A DNA stretch of 64,000 nt from Fictibacillus terranigra (lineage in GTDB: Bacteria; Bacillota; Bacilli; Bacillales; Fictibacillaceae). Shown piece after piece: positions 37,121 to 48,694 of this stretch. Made by a program: the position numbers and the translations under genes. The DNA is taken from assembly GCF_030412265.1 (NCBI RefSeq), contig NZ_JAUHLN010000003.1, positions 434,001 through 498,000 of the forward strand. The letters are read 5' to 3'. Below the pieces are notes generated by a model. That model was not told the origin of the DNA and ran no database searches. It worked only from the letters and a program-made list of their open reading frames with translations. The stretch's first letter is position 1. Every line of letters begins with the position of its first letter.

Positions 37121-38242
37121 TTACTCGCCTTTGAAGGCTCTTTTCACTTTATCAAAAAATGATTCTTCATGCTCATCAGGCACATCCCCGCCAATTTCTG
37201 CGAAATCGCGGAGCAATTGCTTCTGCTTTTCGGATAATTTCGTAGGAGTCAATACTTTCACCTGGATATGCTGGTCACCCTGGCCTCTTCCCCTGACGTT
37301 TTGGACCCCTTTGCCTCTTATGCGGAAATGAGTTCCTGTTTGAGTACCTGCTGGAATCTTCAATTTAATGCGTCCGTGCAGCGTCGGCACTTCAATTTCG
37401 TCACCTAAAGCAGCTTGGGCGAACGTAATCGGCATTTCGCAGAAAATATCGTCTCCGTCTCTTTCGAAAAATTCATGGGGAAGTACTCTGAATACAACAT
37501 ACAGATCTCCGGCCGGACCTCCATTAACGCCCGGTTCACCATGTCCTGCCAATCTGATCTGCTGGCCGTTGTCAACTCCTGCAGGAATTTTAACTTTAAC
37601 CTTCTTTGTAGTCGTTACTTTCCCTTTACCGTGGCACGTTCCGCACTTTTCTTTAATGAGTTTTCCCGTACCGCTGCAGTATTGGCAAACCCGTTTATTA
37701 ACGATTCTGCCAAAAGGTGTGTTCTGCTCAACATTAAGCTGGCCGGATCCCTTACAATGGGTACAGGTCTCTGGTTTTGTGCCTGGCTTCGCTCCAGAAC
37801 CATGACAGGTGCCGCATGTTTCTTCCTTAGGGATTTCAATTTCTGTTTCCTTGCCGAAAACCGCTTCTTCAAATTTCAGATTCATATTGTATTGTAAATC
37901 AGATCCCTGACGGGGTGCATTTGGATTTCTTCTGCCACCGCCGCCTCCAAAGAACATATCAAAGATATCTCCGAAACCGCCAAAGTCAGCACCAGCGCCA
38001 CCGAATCCGCCGAACCCCTGATTTGGATCCGCATGTCCGAATTGGTCGTACTGCGCTTTTTTCTGAGGATCCTTCAATGTATCGTATGCTTCACGGACCT
38101 CTTTAAATTTATCAGCTGCATCTGCTTCCTTATTAACATCCGGATGGTATTGCTTTGTCAGTTTCCGGTAAGCTTTTTTTATTTCATCGCTGGATGCATT
38201 TTTGTCCAGTCCGAGTACTTCATAGTAATCTCGTTTACTCAT
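37121..38242 (-). CDS. dnaJ: Chaperone DnaJ
   Basis: A 373-residue type I J-protein. J domain 1-70 with YHPDVN, whose HPD stimulates DnaK ATPase. Gly/Phe-rich linker (about 75-105, [17 protein letters not shown]). Zinc-binding domain with four CxxCxGxG repeats (about 143-210). C-terminal substrate-binding and dimerization domains. It is separated from dnaK by 170 nt containing a terminator-like hairpin, which would lower dnaJ expression relative to dnaK. Confidence 0.98.
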   Translation of the reverse strand: MSKRDYYEVLGLDKNASSDEIKKAYRKLTKQYHPDVNKEADAADKFKEVREAYDTLKDPQKKAQYDQFGHADPNQGFGGFGGAGADFGGFGDIFDMFFGGGGGRRNPNAPRQGSDLQYNMNLKFEEAVFGKETEIEIPKEETCGTCHGSGAKPGTKPETCTHCKGSGQLNVEQNTPFGRIVNKRVCQYCSGTGKLIKEKCGTCHGKGKVTTTKKVKVKIPAGVDNGQQIRLAGHGEPGVNGGPAGDLYVVFRVLPHEFFERDGDDIFCEMPITFAQAALGDEIEVPTLHGRIKLKIPAGTQTGTHFRIRGKGVQNVRGRGQGDQHIQVKVLTPTKLSEKQKQLLRDFAEIGGDVPDEHEESFFDKVKRAFKGE

Positions 38243-38353
38243 AGAAATCCCACTCCCGAATCTTCACATAAAAATTATCTTACCATTGTTCCAATTCTTT
38301 TTTCAAGAAAGATCTTTAAATATGTGAAAAGATATTTAATCGACAAAACGGAA

Positions 38354-38392
38354 AAAAGTCAAAGCCAAGATGCTCGCCTGACTTTGACTTTT
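38354..38392 (-). terminator. Terminator-like hairpin between dnaK and dnaJ
   Basis: Stem AAAAGTCAAAG/CTTTGACTTTT (38354-38364 with 38382-38392), 17-nt loop, U-rich on the minus strand. It starts about 20 nt after the dnaK stop and probably attenuates rather than ends the operon. Confidence 0.8.
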
Positions 38393-38412
38393 TCATCACT
38401 GATCACCAGCTA

Positions 38413-40263
<1,851 letters not shown>

Positions 40264-40290
40264 TTATATGTAATATTAAAGAACTTAATA

Positions 40291-40872
40291 TTACTGATTT
40301 ACTTTAACCATTGCCGGACGAATGACACGATCCTTGAGTTTGTATCCCTTCTGCAGGGTTTCAACAACTACGTTGGATTCATACTCTTCATCCTGTACTT
40401 GCATGACAGCCTGATGCAGGTTTGGGTCAAACGCTGCGCCTTGAGAATCGATCACTTCCAAGCCTTCGCTCTTCATGGCCTCAAGCAGCTGGCGGTGTAC
40501 CATTTCCACCCCTTGAAGGACAGAAGCGGCTTGGGGATCCTCAACCTTTATATCCAAAGCTCTTTCAAAATTATCAAGAGCAGGGAGCAGCTGTGTCAAA
40601 AGGCTCTGTGATTTATATTTCAACTGGGCAGCGTTGTCTTCACGTGTGCGCCGCTTGAAGTTTTCATAGTCAGCCTGAACGCGAAGCAAGCGGTTTTCAG
40701 TATCAGCAAGACGGGTTTCAAGTTCTAAAATTCTCTGCTGTTCTTCCGTTGCCTCAACCGTCTCCTCTTTATCCTCTGAATCTGAAGTCTCGAATGGCTG
40801 ATCAGCATCTAGATACGCTTCTGCAGCATCTGTTTGTTCAAAGTCAGCGGTTTCCTTTTGTTTGTCTTCCAT
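40291..40872 (-). CDS. grpE: Nucleotide exchange factor GrpE
   Basis: A 193-residue homodimeric exchange factor. An acidic disordered N terminus (about 1-45), long coiled-coil helix ([20 protein letters not shown], about 50-85, then NFKRRTRED) and C-terminal beta-wing with [15 protein letters not shown] and [13 protein letters not shown]. It releases ADP from DnaK. It lies between hrcA and dnaK. Confidence 0.97.
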   Translation of the reverse strand: MEDKQKETADFEQTDAAEAYLDADQPFETSDSEDKEETVEATEEQQRILELETRLADTENRLLRVQADYENFKRRTREDNAAQLKYKSQSLLTQLLPALDNFERALDIKVEDPQAASVLQGVEMVHRQLLEAMKSEGLEVIDSQGAAFDPNLHQAVMQVQDEEYESNVVVETLQKGYKLKDRVIRPAMVKVNQ

Positions 40873-40912
40873 GTTGTCACCTCCCTAAAATAATGGGGTT
40901 TTATTTGTTGAG

Positions 40913-41935
40913 TTAAAATCTTGCGTTAAATAAGTTCGTAAACTCCTTGCTGATCGTGTCGAGCAAACCGATAACCCGTTTATATTCCATCCGGGTCGGG
41001 CCGATCAGGGAAATCGTTCCAATATGTTTTCCATGAAAAGAATAGGACGCTTTAATCAGGCTGCAGTTCTTGACCGCTTCCACCTGATTTTCCTGGCCGA
41101 TCGTTACGGTAATGCCATCATTATTTGCCGTCAGCAGCTGTTCAATGACCGTTTTTTCCTCCAGGGCATCCAAAAGAATTCGGACTTTTTCTACATCCCT
41201 GAATTCAGGCTGATACAGCATTTTGGTTTTTCCGCCAAAAAAGACCTTATCTTTGTTGCTCCATTTAAAAATATCATCAATAAACAATGAAGCCTGTTGA
41301 TGGTTCTTCAAATACTTTCTGAAAACAACATTGAGCTCATCCCTGATTTTCTTGTGTAGTTCAGCGAGAGGTACCCCTGCCAGTTTTTCGTTTAAAATGT
41401 TGACCAGCTTCTCGATCTCTTCGGGTGCGATTCCTTCCGGCAGGATGACATGCCTGTTTTCAACATGTCCTGTACTCGTTACGAAGATAGCAACGGCCTG
41501 CTGGGAGCCTAACGGAATCAGCTGAATGTGCTTTAAGGTCGTTTCAATCGCTTCTGGCCCAAGAATAATAGATGTGTAGTTGGTAAGTTCAGAAAGAATT
41601 TTAGCAGATTGCTCGAAAATACGTTCAGTCTCTTCCAGTTTTTCGTTGAATAATGCCTGTATATTGAAGATATCCGCTGTTGTTAGTATCGTTGGGCTCA
41701 GCAGGTGATCCACATAAAAACGGTATCCTTTCTCTGACGGAATCCTGCCTGATGAAGTATGCGTCTTCTCTAGAAAACCCAAATCCTCCAAGTCCGCCAG
41801 CTCATTCCGGATCGTAGCCGGACTGAAGTGGACATCTTCTCTTTTGGAGATGGTCCTAGATCCTACAGGTTCAACATGCTGGATGTAATCATCAATCAGC
41901 ACTTGAAGTATAAAAAGCTGTCTTTCAGATAACAT
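40913..41935 (-). CDS. hrcA: Heat-inducible transcription repressor HrcA
   Basis: A 340-residue CIRCE-binding repressor. The N-terminal winged HTH (about 1-75, EPVGSRTISKREDVHFSPAT, IRNELADLEDLGFLEKTHTS) is followed by the GAF-like and dimerization domains. The C terminus carries IGPTRMEYKRVIGLL. First gene of the hrcA-grpE-dnaK-dnaJ-prmA-rsmE-mtaB cluster, 19 nt downstream of the CIRCE element, so it regulates itself. Confidence 0.98.
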   Translation of the reverse strand: MLSERQLFILQVLIDDYIQHVEPVGSRTISKREDVHFSPATIRNELADLEDLGFLEKTHTSSGRIPSEKGYRFYVDHLLSPTILTTADIFNIQALFNEKLEETERIFEQSAKILSELTNYTSIILGPEAIETTLKHIQLIPLGSQQAVAIFVTSTGHVENRHVILPEGIAPEEIEKLVNILNEKLAGVPLAELHKKIRDELNVVFRKYLKNHQQASLFIDDIFKWSNKDKVFFGGKTKMLYQPEFRDVEKVRILLDALEEKTVIEQLLTANNDGITVTIGQENQVEAVKNCSLIKASYSFHGKHIGTISLIGPTRMEYKRVIGLLDTISKEFTNLFNARF

Positions 41936-41954
41936 CCTTTCACCTCCGAGGCTG

Positions 41955-41981
41955 TTAGCACTCCGAAAGAGTGAGTGCTAA
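41955..41981. promoter_or_regulatory. CIRCE operator
   Basis: Perfect 9-9-9 inverted repeat: TTAGCACTC (41955-41963), nine-base spacer, GAGTGCTAA (41973-41981). This is the HrcA-binding site. Confidence 0.98.
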
Positions 41982-41991
41982 ATCTAATATT

Positions 41992-42021
41992 AAATTACCA
42001 AAAGCAACGGAAGATTGTCAA
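41992..42021 (-). promoter_or_regulatory. Promoter of hrcA operon
   Basis: Minus strand TTGACA (42016-42021) is a perfect -35; with an 18-nt spacer the -10 is TAATTT (41992-41997). CIRCE follows immediately downstream. Confidence 0.75.
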
Positions 42022-42024
42022 CGA

Positions 42025-43164
42025 TTAAACCACACCGATAAACTCCTGAAAAACTTCATTTCCCAAAAATGTTCCTTCCTTGGTCAGTGATACCTTGTCA
42101 CCCGACTTTTTAAGCCATCCCTTTACCAGCAATGCATCGATCTGAGGACCAAAGACAGTGAACATGGAAGTTCCGTATCTTTGTCTAAAACGGGCATCGG
42201 ACACCCCGTCCATTTTTCTTAATCCCATGAACAGCTCTTCCTCCATTTTTGCGGATGCAGTCAGTTTTTCAGAATGAACGTAAGGAAAGCCCGTCTCATC
42301 GATTAACGCCATATATTTCTTGAGTGGCCCTGCATTCGCCATACGCTTGCCGTTCACATAACTATGAGCGCCGGCGCCTATACCGTAATATTCGTTATTA
42401 TTCCAGTATTGCAGATTGTGCTTGCTTTCATAACCTGGCCTTGCAAAGTTTGAAATTTCATACTGTACATATCCGTGCTTATGCATCTCTTCCATGAGCA
42501 CTTCGTACATCCTCGCTTCTACCTCCTGCTCCGGCAGCAGCAAGTCCCCTTTCATTGCACGATTGTAGAAAACGGTCTTTTTTTCAAGCTGAAGAGAATA
42601 GGCCGAAAAATGGGGCACGTCCATCGAAAATGCGAATTGAAGTGATTCCTTCAGCATATCAACGTTTTGTCCGGGCAATCCGAACATGATATCCAGGGAA
42701 ATATTCTCTATGCCTACAGCTTTGGCTTCTGACACCGTGCGAAACACATCCTCTTTCACATGTGTCCTTCCGAGTTCTTTTAACAGGTGCTCCTGAAAAG
42801 CCTGAACACCGATACTAAGCCGGTTTACGCCCGATGCTTGCATGATTTCAAGTTTCTTACGATCGGTTTGTTCCGGATTAGCTTCTACCGTGAATTCATC
42901 AAGGTCATCAGAAGAGAAATGGCGGTTAACCATATTGAGAAACGTTTCGAATTGCTCATATTCAAGGGCAGTAGGAGTTCCTCCGCCAATAAAAATCGTT
43001 TTCAATTTGGAAAAGGGGGTCTTCCTGATTGTGTTGATCATTTCTTTTTCCATATAGGCCAGATATTCATCAACAGGCTGCCCTTTTAAAAATACCTTGT
43101 TAAAATCGCAATAATGGCATATGTTCACACAGAACGGGATATGAAAGTAAGCCGATCCTGGCAT
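42025..43164 (-). CDS. hemW: Radical SAM haem chaperone HemW
   Basis: A 379-residue HemN-like protein of the HemW type. Radical SAM cluster FCVNICHYCDF (CxxxCxxC), then FIGGGTPTAL, TVEANPEQTD, LSIGVQAFQ and IMFGLPGQ, as in the family. HemW inserts haem into target proteins and is not an active coproporphyrinogen dehydrogenase in characterised cases. The start is ATG 43164 with AGGGA upstream; the reading from 43224 has no ribosome-binding site. It lies between lepA and hrcA. Confidence 0.94.
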   Translation of the reverse strand: MPGSAYFHIPFCVNICHYCDFNKVFLKGQPVDEYLAYMEKEMINTIRKTPFSKLKTIFIGGGTPTALEYEQFETFLNMVNRHFSSDDLDEFTVEANPEQTDRKKLEIMQASGVNRLSIGVQAFQEHLLKELGRTHVKEDVFRTVSEAKAVGIENISLDIMFGLPGQNVDMLKESLQFAFSMDVPHFSAYSLQLEKKTVFYNRAMKGDLLLPEQEVEARMYEVLMEEMHKHGYVQYEISNFARPGYESKHNLQYWNNNEYYGIGAGAHSYVNGKRMANAGPLKKYMALIDETGFPYVHSEKLTASAKMEEELFMGLRKMDGVSDARFRQRYGTSMFTVFGPQIDALLVKGWLKKSGDKVSLTKEGTFLGNEVFQEFIGVV

Positions 43165-43194
43165 GTGATCCCTGCTTTCGTGTCTAAAATTTGT

Positions 43195-43220
43195 GAAAGA
43201 CCGCAAAATAATATGCGGTC
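43195..43220 (-). terminator. Terminator after lepA
   Basis: Stem GACCGCA/TGCGGTC (43199-43205 with 43214-43220), then UUUC on the minus strand. The U tract is short, so some read-through into hemW is likely. Confidence 0.65.
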
Positions 43221-43246
43221 TCATCCTGTCGCTTATACATTTCAGA

Positions 43247-45070
43247 TCAATCGTTGTCCATTCTCAGAACAGCCATGAATGCTTCCTGCGGAACATCCAC
43301 GCGCCCGATTGTTTTCATTCGTTTTTTACCTTCTTTTTGCTTTTCAAGCAGCTTACGTTTACGCGAGATATCTCCGCCGTAACATTTAGCGAGTACATTC
43401 TTGCGCAGTGCCTTAATATTCGACCGCGCGATGATTTTTTGTCCGATGGAAGCTTGGATCGGCACCTCAAACTGCTGGCGCGGAATCAGTTCCTTAAGTT
43501 TTTCAACCACGGCCTTTCCGCGTTCATAAGCAAAATCCTTATGCACAATGACGGATAATGCATCGATTTTCTCTCCGTTTAAAAGGATGTCCATCTTCAC
43601 AAGCTTCGATGGTTTATAGCCGATCAGCTCATAGTCAAGGGACGCATAGCCTTTTGTGCTCGATTTCAACTGATCGAAGAAATCATATACGATTTCCGAT
43701 AATGGAATCTCATAATGGACATTGACCCTGTTGTTTTCAAGGTAATCCATGGTCTGGAAAATCCCGCGTTTTTTCTGGCAGATCTCCATGATTGTGCCAA
43801 CATAATCGTTTGGTGTCATTATGGTTGCTTTTACATACGGCTCTTCAACGGTTTGCAAAAGCTGTGCCTCCGGCATATTGGCCGGGTTATCGACTGTTAA
43901 TTTTTGGCCGTCCGTCAATGAAACATTGTAGATAACACTGGGTGCCGTAGCAATAAGGTCGATATTGAATTCACGCTCGATCCTCTCTTGAATAATCTCC
44001 ATATGAAGAAGGCCCAAAAAACCGCAGCGGTAGCCGAAGCCGAGTGCTTGGGAGGTCTCAGGTTCATATTGAAGAGCAGAATCATTGAGTACAAGACGTT
44101 CTAACGCTTCGCGCAAATCATTGTATTTGGCATTATCGACAGGATACAATCCGCAATATACCATCGGATTCATTTTCCGGTAGCCAGGAAGCGGTTGGCT
44201 CGCTGGTTTAACTGCACTCGTAATCGTATCTCCGACTTGAGTGTCCCCTACATTTTTTATAGCGGCCGTTAAATAACCTACATCACCGACCGTTAAGAAG
44301 TCTTTGTTCACGGCTTTCGGAGTGAACACACCGAGTTCCACTACTTCAAATTCTTTCTTTGTCGCCATCATTTTAATTTTATCTCCGACTTTAACTGTTC
44401 CCTCAGTCACACGGATATAGGTTACGACTCCGCGATATGGATCGTACAGTGAGTCGAAAATAAGAGCTTGCAACGGACCATCCGGGTCACCTGAAGGCGC
44501 TGGTACCTTTTCTACGATCTGCTCAAGTATTTCTTCGATTCCGATGCCTGCTTTGGCTGAAGCCAAAACTGCCTCTGAAGCATCAAGGCCGATGATGTCT
44601 TCCACTTCCTGCCTTACTCTCTCTGGTTCAGCACTCGGAAGGTCGATCTTATTGATGACTGGAAGGATTTCCAGATCATTCTCCAGAGCCAAGTAAACGT
44701 TGGCAAGGGTTTGAGCTTCAATTCCCTGAGCAGCATCAACGATCAAAAGTGCCCCTTCACAAGCGGCAAGACTCCTTGAAACTTCATACGTAAAGTCTAC
44801 GTGTCCTGGTGTATCGATCAGGTGAAAAGTATATATTTCCCCATCCTTAGCTTTGTAGTTCAACTGAACAGCATTCAGCTTAATGGTGATTCCCCGTTCA
44901 CGTTCGAGGTCCATGGAGTCTAGAAGCTGCTCCTTCATTTCTCTCTGGGTCAAGGCGCTGGTTTTCTCAAGGATGCGGTCAGCCAGCGTGGATTTCCCGT
45001 GGTCAATATGAGCAATGATGGAAAAGTTGCGGATCCTTGATTGCCTGGCCAGTTTTTGTTCTCGATTCAT
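43247..45070 (-). CDS. lepA: Elongation factor 4 (LepA)
   Basis: A 607-residue translational GTPase that affects ribosome translocation and 30S biogenesis. G1 [14 protein letters not shown]2 RGITI, G3 DTPGHVDF, G4 NKIDLP, G5 SAKAG. Domains II, III and V follow, with the LepA-specific C-terminal domain (QIPSASIGQK-type region [19 protein letters not shown] and [16 protein letters not shown]). It has a near-consensus promoter. Confidence 0.98.
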   Translation of the reverse strand: MNREQKLARQSRIRNFSIIAHIDHGKSTLADRILEKTSALTQREMKEQLLDSMDLERERGITIKLNAVQLNYKAKDGEIYTFHLIDTPGHVDFTYEVSRSLAACEGALLIVDAAQGIEAQTLANVYLALENDLEILPVINKIDLPSAEPERVRQEVEDIIGLDASEAVLASAKAGIGIEEILEQIVEKVPAPSGDPDGPLQALIFDSLYDPYRGVVTYIRVTEGTVKVGDKIKMMATKKEFEVVELGVFTPKAVNKDFLTVGDVGYLTAAIKNVGDTQVGDTITSAVKPASQPLPGYRKMNPMVYCGLYPVDNAKYNDLREALERLVLNDSALQYEPETSQALGFGYRCGFLGLLHMEIIQERIEREFNIDLIATAPSVIYNVSLTDGQKLTVDNPANMPEAQLLQTVEEPYVKATIMTPNDYVGTIMEICQKKRGIFQTMDYLENNRVNVHYEIPLSEIVYDFFDQLKSSTKGYASLDYELIGYKPSKLVKMDILLNGEKIDALSVIVHKDFAYERGKAVVEKLKELIPRQQFEVPIQASIGQKIIARSNIKALRKNVLAKCYGGDISRKRKLLEKQKEGKKRMKTIGRVDVPQEAFMAVLRMDND

Positions 45071-45111
45071 TCATTTCACTCCTACGTTTTGCGCAAAGTA
45101 CACTATTTTAG

Positions 45112-45140
45112 ATTATAGCAATACAAGGTCGGTTGTTCAA
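45112..45140 (-). promoter_or_regulatory. Sigma-A promoter of lepA
   Basis: Minus strand TTGAAC (45135-45140), 17-nt spacer, TATAAT (45112-45117), about 42 nt upstream of ATG 45070. Confidence 0.9.
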
Positions 45141-45201
45141 TGCCGTACCTGTTGAAAAGTAACAGCCGTTTGGAAAAGTGCTGCGGCTGGATAAACGCCA
45201 T

Positions 45202-45238
45202 GAAAAAACAGCTATTTTTCTCTTTGAAAAATAACTGT
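45202..45238 (-). terminator. Terminator of gpr-yqxA
   Basis: 13-pair stem ACAGTTATTTTTC/GAAAAATAGCTGT on the minus strand (one G-U), loop 5 nt, then UUUUUUC. Overlaps the yqxA stop. Confidence 0.9.
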
Positions 45239-45588
45239 CAGCTTAATGACCCGAATATCTGGGAAAATATGGCTGAAATCAGTCCGATGACTGCTTGGAA
45301 AATCGCTGACACCAGCACGGATACTTTTTCACCCATAGAGGAAAAAAAGTTAAAGGCTCTCGAATCTTCTAACTGTTTCTGTTTCGCGGTTAAATCTTGT
45401 GCACCGATCGCTGTACCCAGAACCTCAGCATCCGTATGGCCTTTCGTTTCCTTTAACGCCAATGCTTTGCCAGTATCTTCATTGCCTTTTAGATGGTTCA
45501 TCCCAACTGAAGCCCTCTGCATCCCAAGCAGGACACCGAAAAAGAGAACAGCCGTAATCAGGAAACATTTTAACATGAATTTACCCAC
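45238..45588 (-). CDS. yqxA: YqxA-like DUF3679 protein
   Basis: A 116-residue protein. A hydrophobic N-terminal helix (about 6-23, CFLITAVLFFGVLLGMQRAS) is followed by a polar middle and a hydrophobic C-terminal helix (VLVSAIFQAVIGLISAIFSQ). It is placed as YqxA by architecture and by its slot just upstream of lepA. In B. subtilis spoIIP stands between gpr and yqxA; here it does not. The start is GTG 45588 next to a GGGGGG stretch, with ATG 45576 possible. Confidence 0.82.
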   Translation of the reverse strand: MGKFMLKCFLITAVLFFGVLLGMQRASVGMNHLKGNEDTGKALALKETKGHTDAEVLGTAIGAQDLTAKQKQLEDSRAFNFFSSMGEKVSVLVSAIFQAVIGLISAIFSQIFGSLS

Positions 45589-45651
45589 CGGACCCCCCCG
45601 TTCACTTATGTCATTTACTACATCCTATGAAACAGCTTGTCCCTTTATGTG

Positions 45652-46767
45652 TCAGTGCGTATATGAAGAGCTGTTGGATTGGTCAACCTGCCTGTGAAGA
45701 GCTGTATTTAAACCTACGGCCAGGACATTAGCCATATCCTCTATAAACGTATCCACTTCTTTGGGTGTCACCATTAAATTATGGCCGATTGGAGAAAGAA
45801 CTTCCCGGATCAGCATCCTTTTTTCATCATCATCAAGATTACCTACCATCCCTAAGAACGATTGCCGCTCTGCTTCTGGTGGAAGATCATCATCTTTCAG
45901 TACCCTTTTTTCTCCAAAGGTCATCCATGACGGCGCAAGAGATTTAGACGGTTTATCCTTATCTTTTATCTCCCGTCCGAAATGCTTAAGAATAAAATCA
46001 ATGGCGTCGCTGGTGATCGTTACTGCATCAACAACGGTAGGAATGCCAATCGCAATAACAGGAATCCCCAGTGTTTCTTTACTAAGTTCTTTTCTCTTGT
46101 TTCCAACACCCGATCCTGGATGTATCCCGCTGTCAGAGATTTGTATCGTCGTGTTGACCCTCTCGAGAGACCTGGATGCTAAAGCGTCGATCGCAATCAC
46201 AAAATCGGGATTGACTTTTCGAATGACACCTTCAATAATATCGCTCGTCTCGATTCCGGTAATCCCCATAACCCCTGGCGAAATGGCACAGACCGGCCGG
46301 AATCCTTCCTCTACATTTTCCGGCGAAACCGCAAATAAGTGTTTGGTGATCAATAGATTTTCCACGACGTTCGGACCGAGAGAATCCGGAGTAACATTCC
46401 AGTTTCCAAGGCCCACCACCAAGCAAGTGTCATCATCCTGAATTCCAAGTTCATTAATAAACTCCTTAAAGTCACGGGCGAATACTTCCTGAACCCGCTC
46501 CTGCAGTGCTGAATCCTTTTCCCGAATCCCCTGCATCTCGAAGGTTAAGTATGTACCCGGCTTCTTCCCGGTCGCCTGCGCCCCATTTTCATCAATCTCT
46601 ACTCTAGTGTATTTAATGCCATCATGATCCCGTTCTTTTATGATGATGCCATTAACTTCGCTTTCTTTTTCCTTCATCTTTTCTTCATTAACCAGCATTT
46701 CATGCGCTTCGATCGCTAAGTCCGTTCGAATATTATAATTGTTCAAATCCAAATCTTTATTATTCAT
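45652..46767 (-). CDS. gpr: Germination protease GPR
   Basis: A 371-residue aspartic-type spore protease that degrades small acid-soluble proteins during germination. The zymogen propeptide at the N terminus (about 1-16, ending near IRTDLA) is removed in spores. Family motifs: [87 protein letters not shown]. The start is ATG 46767, with a weak GGTG site; the reading from 46830 extends beyond the family. Sigma-G control is expected, but I could not identify a convincing promoter. Confidence 0.95.
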   Translation of the reverse strand: MNNKDLDLNNYNIRTDLAIEAHEMLVNEEKMKEKESEVNGIIIKERDHDGIKYTRVEIDENGAQATGKKPGTYLTFEMQGIREKDSALQERVQEVFARDFKEFINELGIQDDDTCLVVGLGNWNVTPDSLGPNVVENLLITKHLFAVSPENVEEGFRPVCAISPGVMGITGIETSDIIEGVIRKVNPDFVIAIDALASRSLERVNTTIQISDSGIHPGSGVGNKRKELSKETLGIPVIAIGIPTVVDAVTITSDAIDFILKHFGREIKDKDKPSKSLAPSWMTFGEKRVLKDDDLPPEAERQSFLGMVGNLDDDEKRMLIREVLSPIGHNLMVTPKEVDTFIEDMANVLAVGLNTALHRQVDQSNSSSYTH

Positions 46768-46837
46768 TTTGGCACCGTCCTGTGTTAGAGATATATTGTC
46801 TCTATTTTTTCCCTCAAAAAGCCATTTCATTCTTGTA

Positions 46838-46866
46838 TTGCAATTGAAGAATTAAACTGATAAAAT
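46838..46866 (+). promoter_or_regulatory. Sigma-A promoter of rpsT
   Basis: TTGCAA (46838-46843), 17-nt spacer, TAAAAT (46861-46866), about 48 nt upstream of the rpsT start. It lies in the divergent gpr-rpsT region. Confidence 0.8.
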
Positions 46867-46920
46867 ACTCTGTGTCCTATTTTTTTGCAATCCAGTTGCA
46901 ATGTTAGGGAGGTGAATGGA

Positions 46921-47187
46921 TTGGCTAATATTAAATCTGCTATTAAACGTGTAAAAACAAACGATAAGAACCGTGCTCATAATGCTTCTTTAAAGTCTGC
47001 TATGCGTACAGCTGTGAAAAACTTCGAAACTAAGGTCGCTAACAACGATACTGAAGGTGCGAAAGAGGCTTTCACTGTTGCTACTAAAAAAGTTGATAAA
47101 GCGGCAACTAAAGGACTTATCCATAAAAATGCAGCTTCACGTCAGAAGTCTCGTCTTGCAAAAGCGTTAAACGGAATCAACGCATAA
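46921..47187 (+). CDS. rpsT: 30S ribosomal protein S20
   Basis: An 88-residue basic helical protein ([40 protein letters not shown]). The start is TTG 46921, preceded by GGGAGGTG 7-8 nt upstream; an ATG at 46885 would read through the ribosome-binding site. A TTG start is common for rpsT and dampens translation. It converges with holA. Confidence 0.97.
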   Translation: MANIKSAIKRVKTNDKNRAHNASLKSAMRTAVKNFETKVANNDTEGAKEAFTVATKKVDKAATKGLIHKNAASRQKSRLAKALNGINA

Positions 47188-47208
47188 TTACGGGAAAATG
47201 ACACCATG

Positions 47209-47231
47209 AAACGACCTTACCGGTCGTTTTT
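47209..47231 (+). terminator. Terminator of rpsT
   Basis: Stem AAACGACC/GGTCGTTT (47209-47216 with 47222-47229), extended by a GACAC/GTGTC outer helix, and a T run. Confidence 0.88.
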
Positions 47232-47668
47232 TAGTGTCTTTTTTGAATGCACCTAACAGCTGCATTCAAAACATGACATACCTTTATGTTTTTTTTCGAA
47301 GCGCTTATGTGAATAAGGCACTTCGAGAAAAATGACACTCCTCTACCTATCACCCATAGATGATTATTCAGCTCAAAAAGAATGCGTCGAACTTTTTCGT
47401 AAACGAGTTGAACAAATGACCGGATTTTCCGCATAAATTGATTTTTTTGAACATAAAAAATTTGGTCCCATTCCTTTTCAGGTAAAAGCAGCCCATTTCA
47501 GTGCCCCAACAGCAAATGGACTGCCAAACTGGGCAATTAAGAACTCACTGCAAAAATTTTACTCAAAAACATTCATTTTTTCTAAGTACAGCTCCCCATG
47601 CTGCTAAATGCGGCTCGGGGAATACAACAAAACGTCCGGCGACGGTTTCCCATCGTCTGGACGTTTTG
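47232..47668. other. 437-nt structured gap between convergent rpsT and holA
   Basis: No convincing gene. Contents: a perfect 10-bp inverted repeat TTTGAATGCA/TGCATTCAAA (47242-47270), an imperfect repeat CGAAGCGCTTAT/ATAAGGCACTTCG (47297-47325), and a 34-codon ORF (47332-47436, beginning MTLLYLSPIDDYSAQ) that has codon usage like a gene but only a weak GAG upstream. The rest is AT-rich. Confidence 0.5.
47242..47270. repeat. Perfect 10-bp inverted repeat
   Basis: TTTGAATGCA and TGCATTCAAA around a 9-nt loop. No T run follows on either strand, so it is not an ordinary terminator. Confidence 0.7.
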
Positions 47669-47670
47669 TT
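47626..47670 (-). terminator. Stem-loop at end of holA
   Basis: Perfect 12-bp stem AACAAAACGTCC/GGACGTTTTGTT (47626-47637 with 47659-47670) with an inner GACG/CGTC helix, overlapping the holA stop. The U tract is interrupted (UUUUGUUG). Confidence 0.7.
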
Positions 47671-48694
47671 AATTGGCCATCTTCAGCATAATCAGCTCCA
47701 AGATCAGCTGTTTATCCATCTTTCCTGTTTTCATCTCATAATCAGCTTCGGCTATTCGATCGAGCATTTGAAGCAGTTCTTCTTCTTCAAAAAGCCTTGC
47801 CTGCCTCGAAGCCAGCTTAACAGCGTAGGGATGCAGTTTTAAAGCTCCCGCAATCTGTTTTTCACCATATCCTTTGGCAAAAAGCTCTTTAACCCCGTAG
47901 ATAATACGAAACTGCCTAGCCATGAGCGAGAGAATTTTAATCGGTTCTTCATTCTGCTTTGCCAGATCATAAAAGGTTCTTAGTGCTGCATCAATTTTTT
48001 TGTGGACGATATCATCAATAAGCGAAAAGATATTATCTTCCAGTGTTCTCGGTACGAGTTCATCGATGACCGATATCGATATATTGCCCCCCTCCCCAGC
48101 GTATAACGCGAGCTTGTCCAACTCTTGAATGAGTGCCATCAGCTCATTTCCAACCTTGGCCGTTAAATACTGTGCAGCATCAGTGTCGATATGCACCTGC
48201 TTCTGCATCGCCCGGTCCTTGATCCATTCCACCGCTGAATCACCGCTGAGTGGCGTTGCCGCAACCAGCTCGCCCGATTTTTTCAGGGTTTTCACGATTT
48301 TCTTACGTTCGTCCAGCTTCTCCGCTGGAACAACAAAGACGAGAAGCGTAAATTCAGCAGGTTCTTGAATGTACCTTTCGACTGTCGTAAGGTCATGCTC
48401 AACTTTACTCTTATCTTTCACACCCGTTAAAAAGTAAGCATTCTTCACAACGACGACGCGCCGGTCTCCCATAAAGGGAAGAGTTTCAGCATCCTCCATA
48501 ATCGCCTGAATTGGGGTTTCCATATAGTCATACACAGAGAAGTTAAAATCCTTATCTTCTTCATTCAGTGAATATTTAACAATAGCGGAAACGGCTTGTT
48601 CAATAATGTAAGATTCTGTTCCGTACAGTACATAAAAGGGAGAAAACCTTTGTTGTTTCAATTTTTTTTGTAATGGGACGATCGACAAAACCAT
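47669..48694 (-). CDS. holA: DNA polymerase III delta subunit
   Basis: A 341-residue clamp-loader subunit that opens the sliding clamp. AAA+-like fold with lid and collar domains: FYVLYGTESYIIEQAV (degenerate ATP site), LPFMGDRRVVVVKNAYFL, the family stretch KLDERKKIVKTLKK, DNIFSLIDDIV and KQNEEPIKILSLMARQFR. It corresponds to YqeN of B. subtilis. ATG 48694 has AGGTG close by; TTG 48688 is better spaced, so the exact start is open. Confidence 0.95.
   Translation of the reverse strand: MVLSIVPLQKKLKQQRFSPFYVLYGTESYIIEQAVSAIVKYSLNEEDKDFNFSVYDYMETPIQAIMEDAETLPFMGDRRVVVVKNAYFLTGVKDKSKVEHDLTTVERYIQEPAEFTLLVFVVPAEKLDERKKIVKTLKKSGELVAATPLSGDSAVEWIKDRAMQKQVHIDTDAAQYLTAKVGNELMALIQELDKLALYAGEGGNISISVIDELVPRTLEDNIFSLIDDIVHKKIDAALRTFYDLAKQNEEPIKILSLMARQFRIIYGVKELFAKGYGEKQIAGALKLHPYAVKLASRQARLFEEEELLQMLDRIAEADYEMKTGKMDKQLILELIMLKMAN

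Noticed and set aside
45761-46441. 226-codon plus-strand ORF opposite gpr
   Set aside because: Fully antisense to a well-conserved gene, no ribosome-binding site, low-complexity product. A shadow frame.
46768-46837. Sigma-G promoter for gpr
   Set aside because: The best -10-like CAATATA has no suitable -35 at 17-18 nt, so I did not annotate it.
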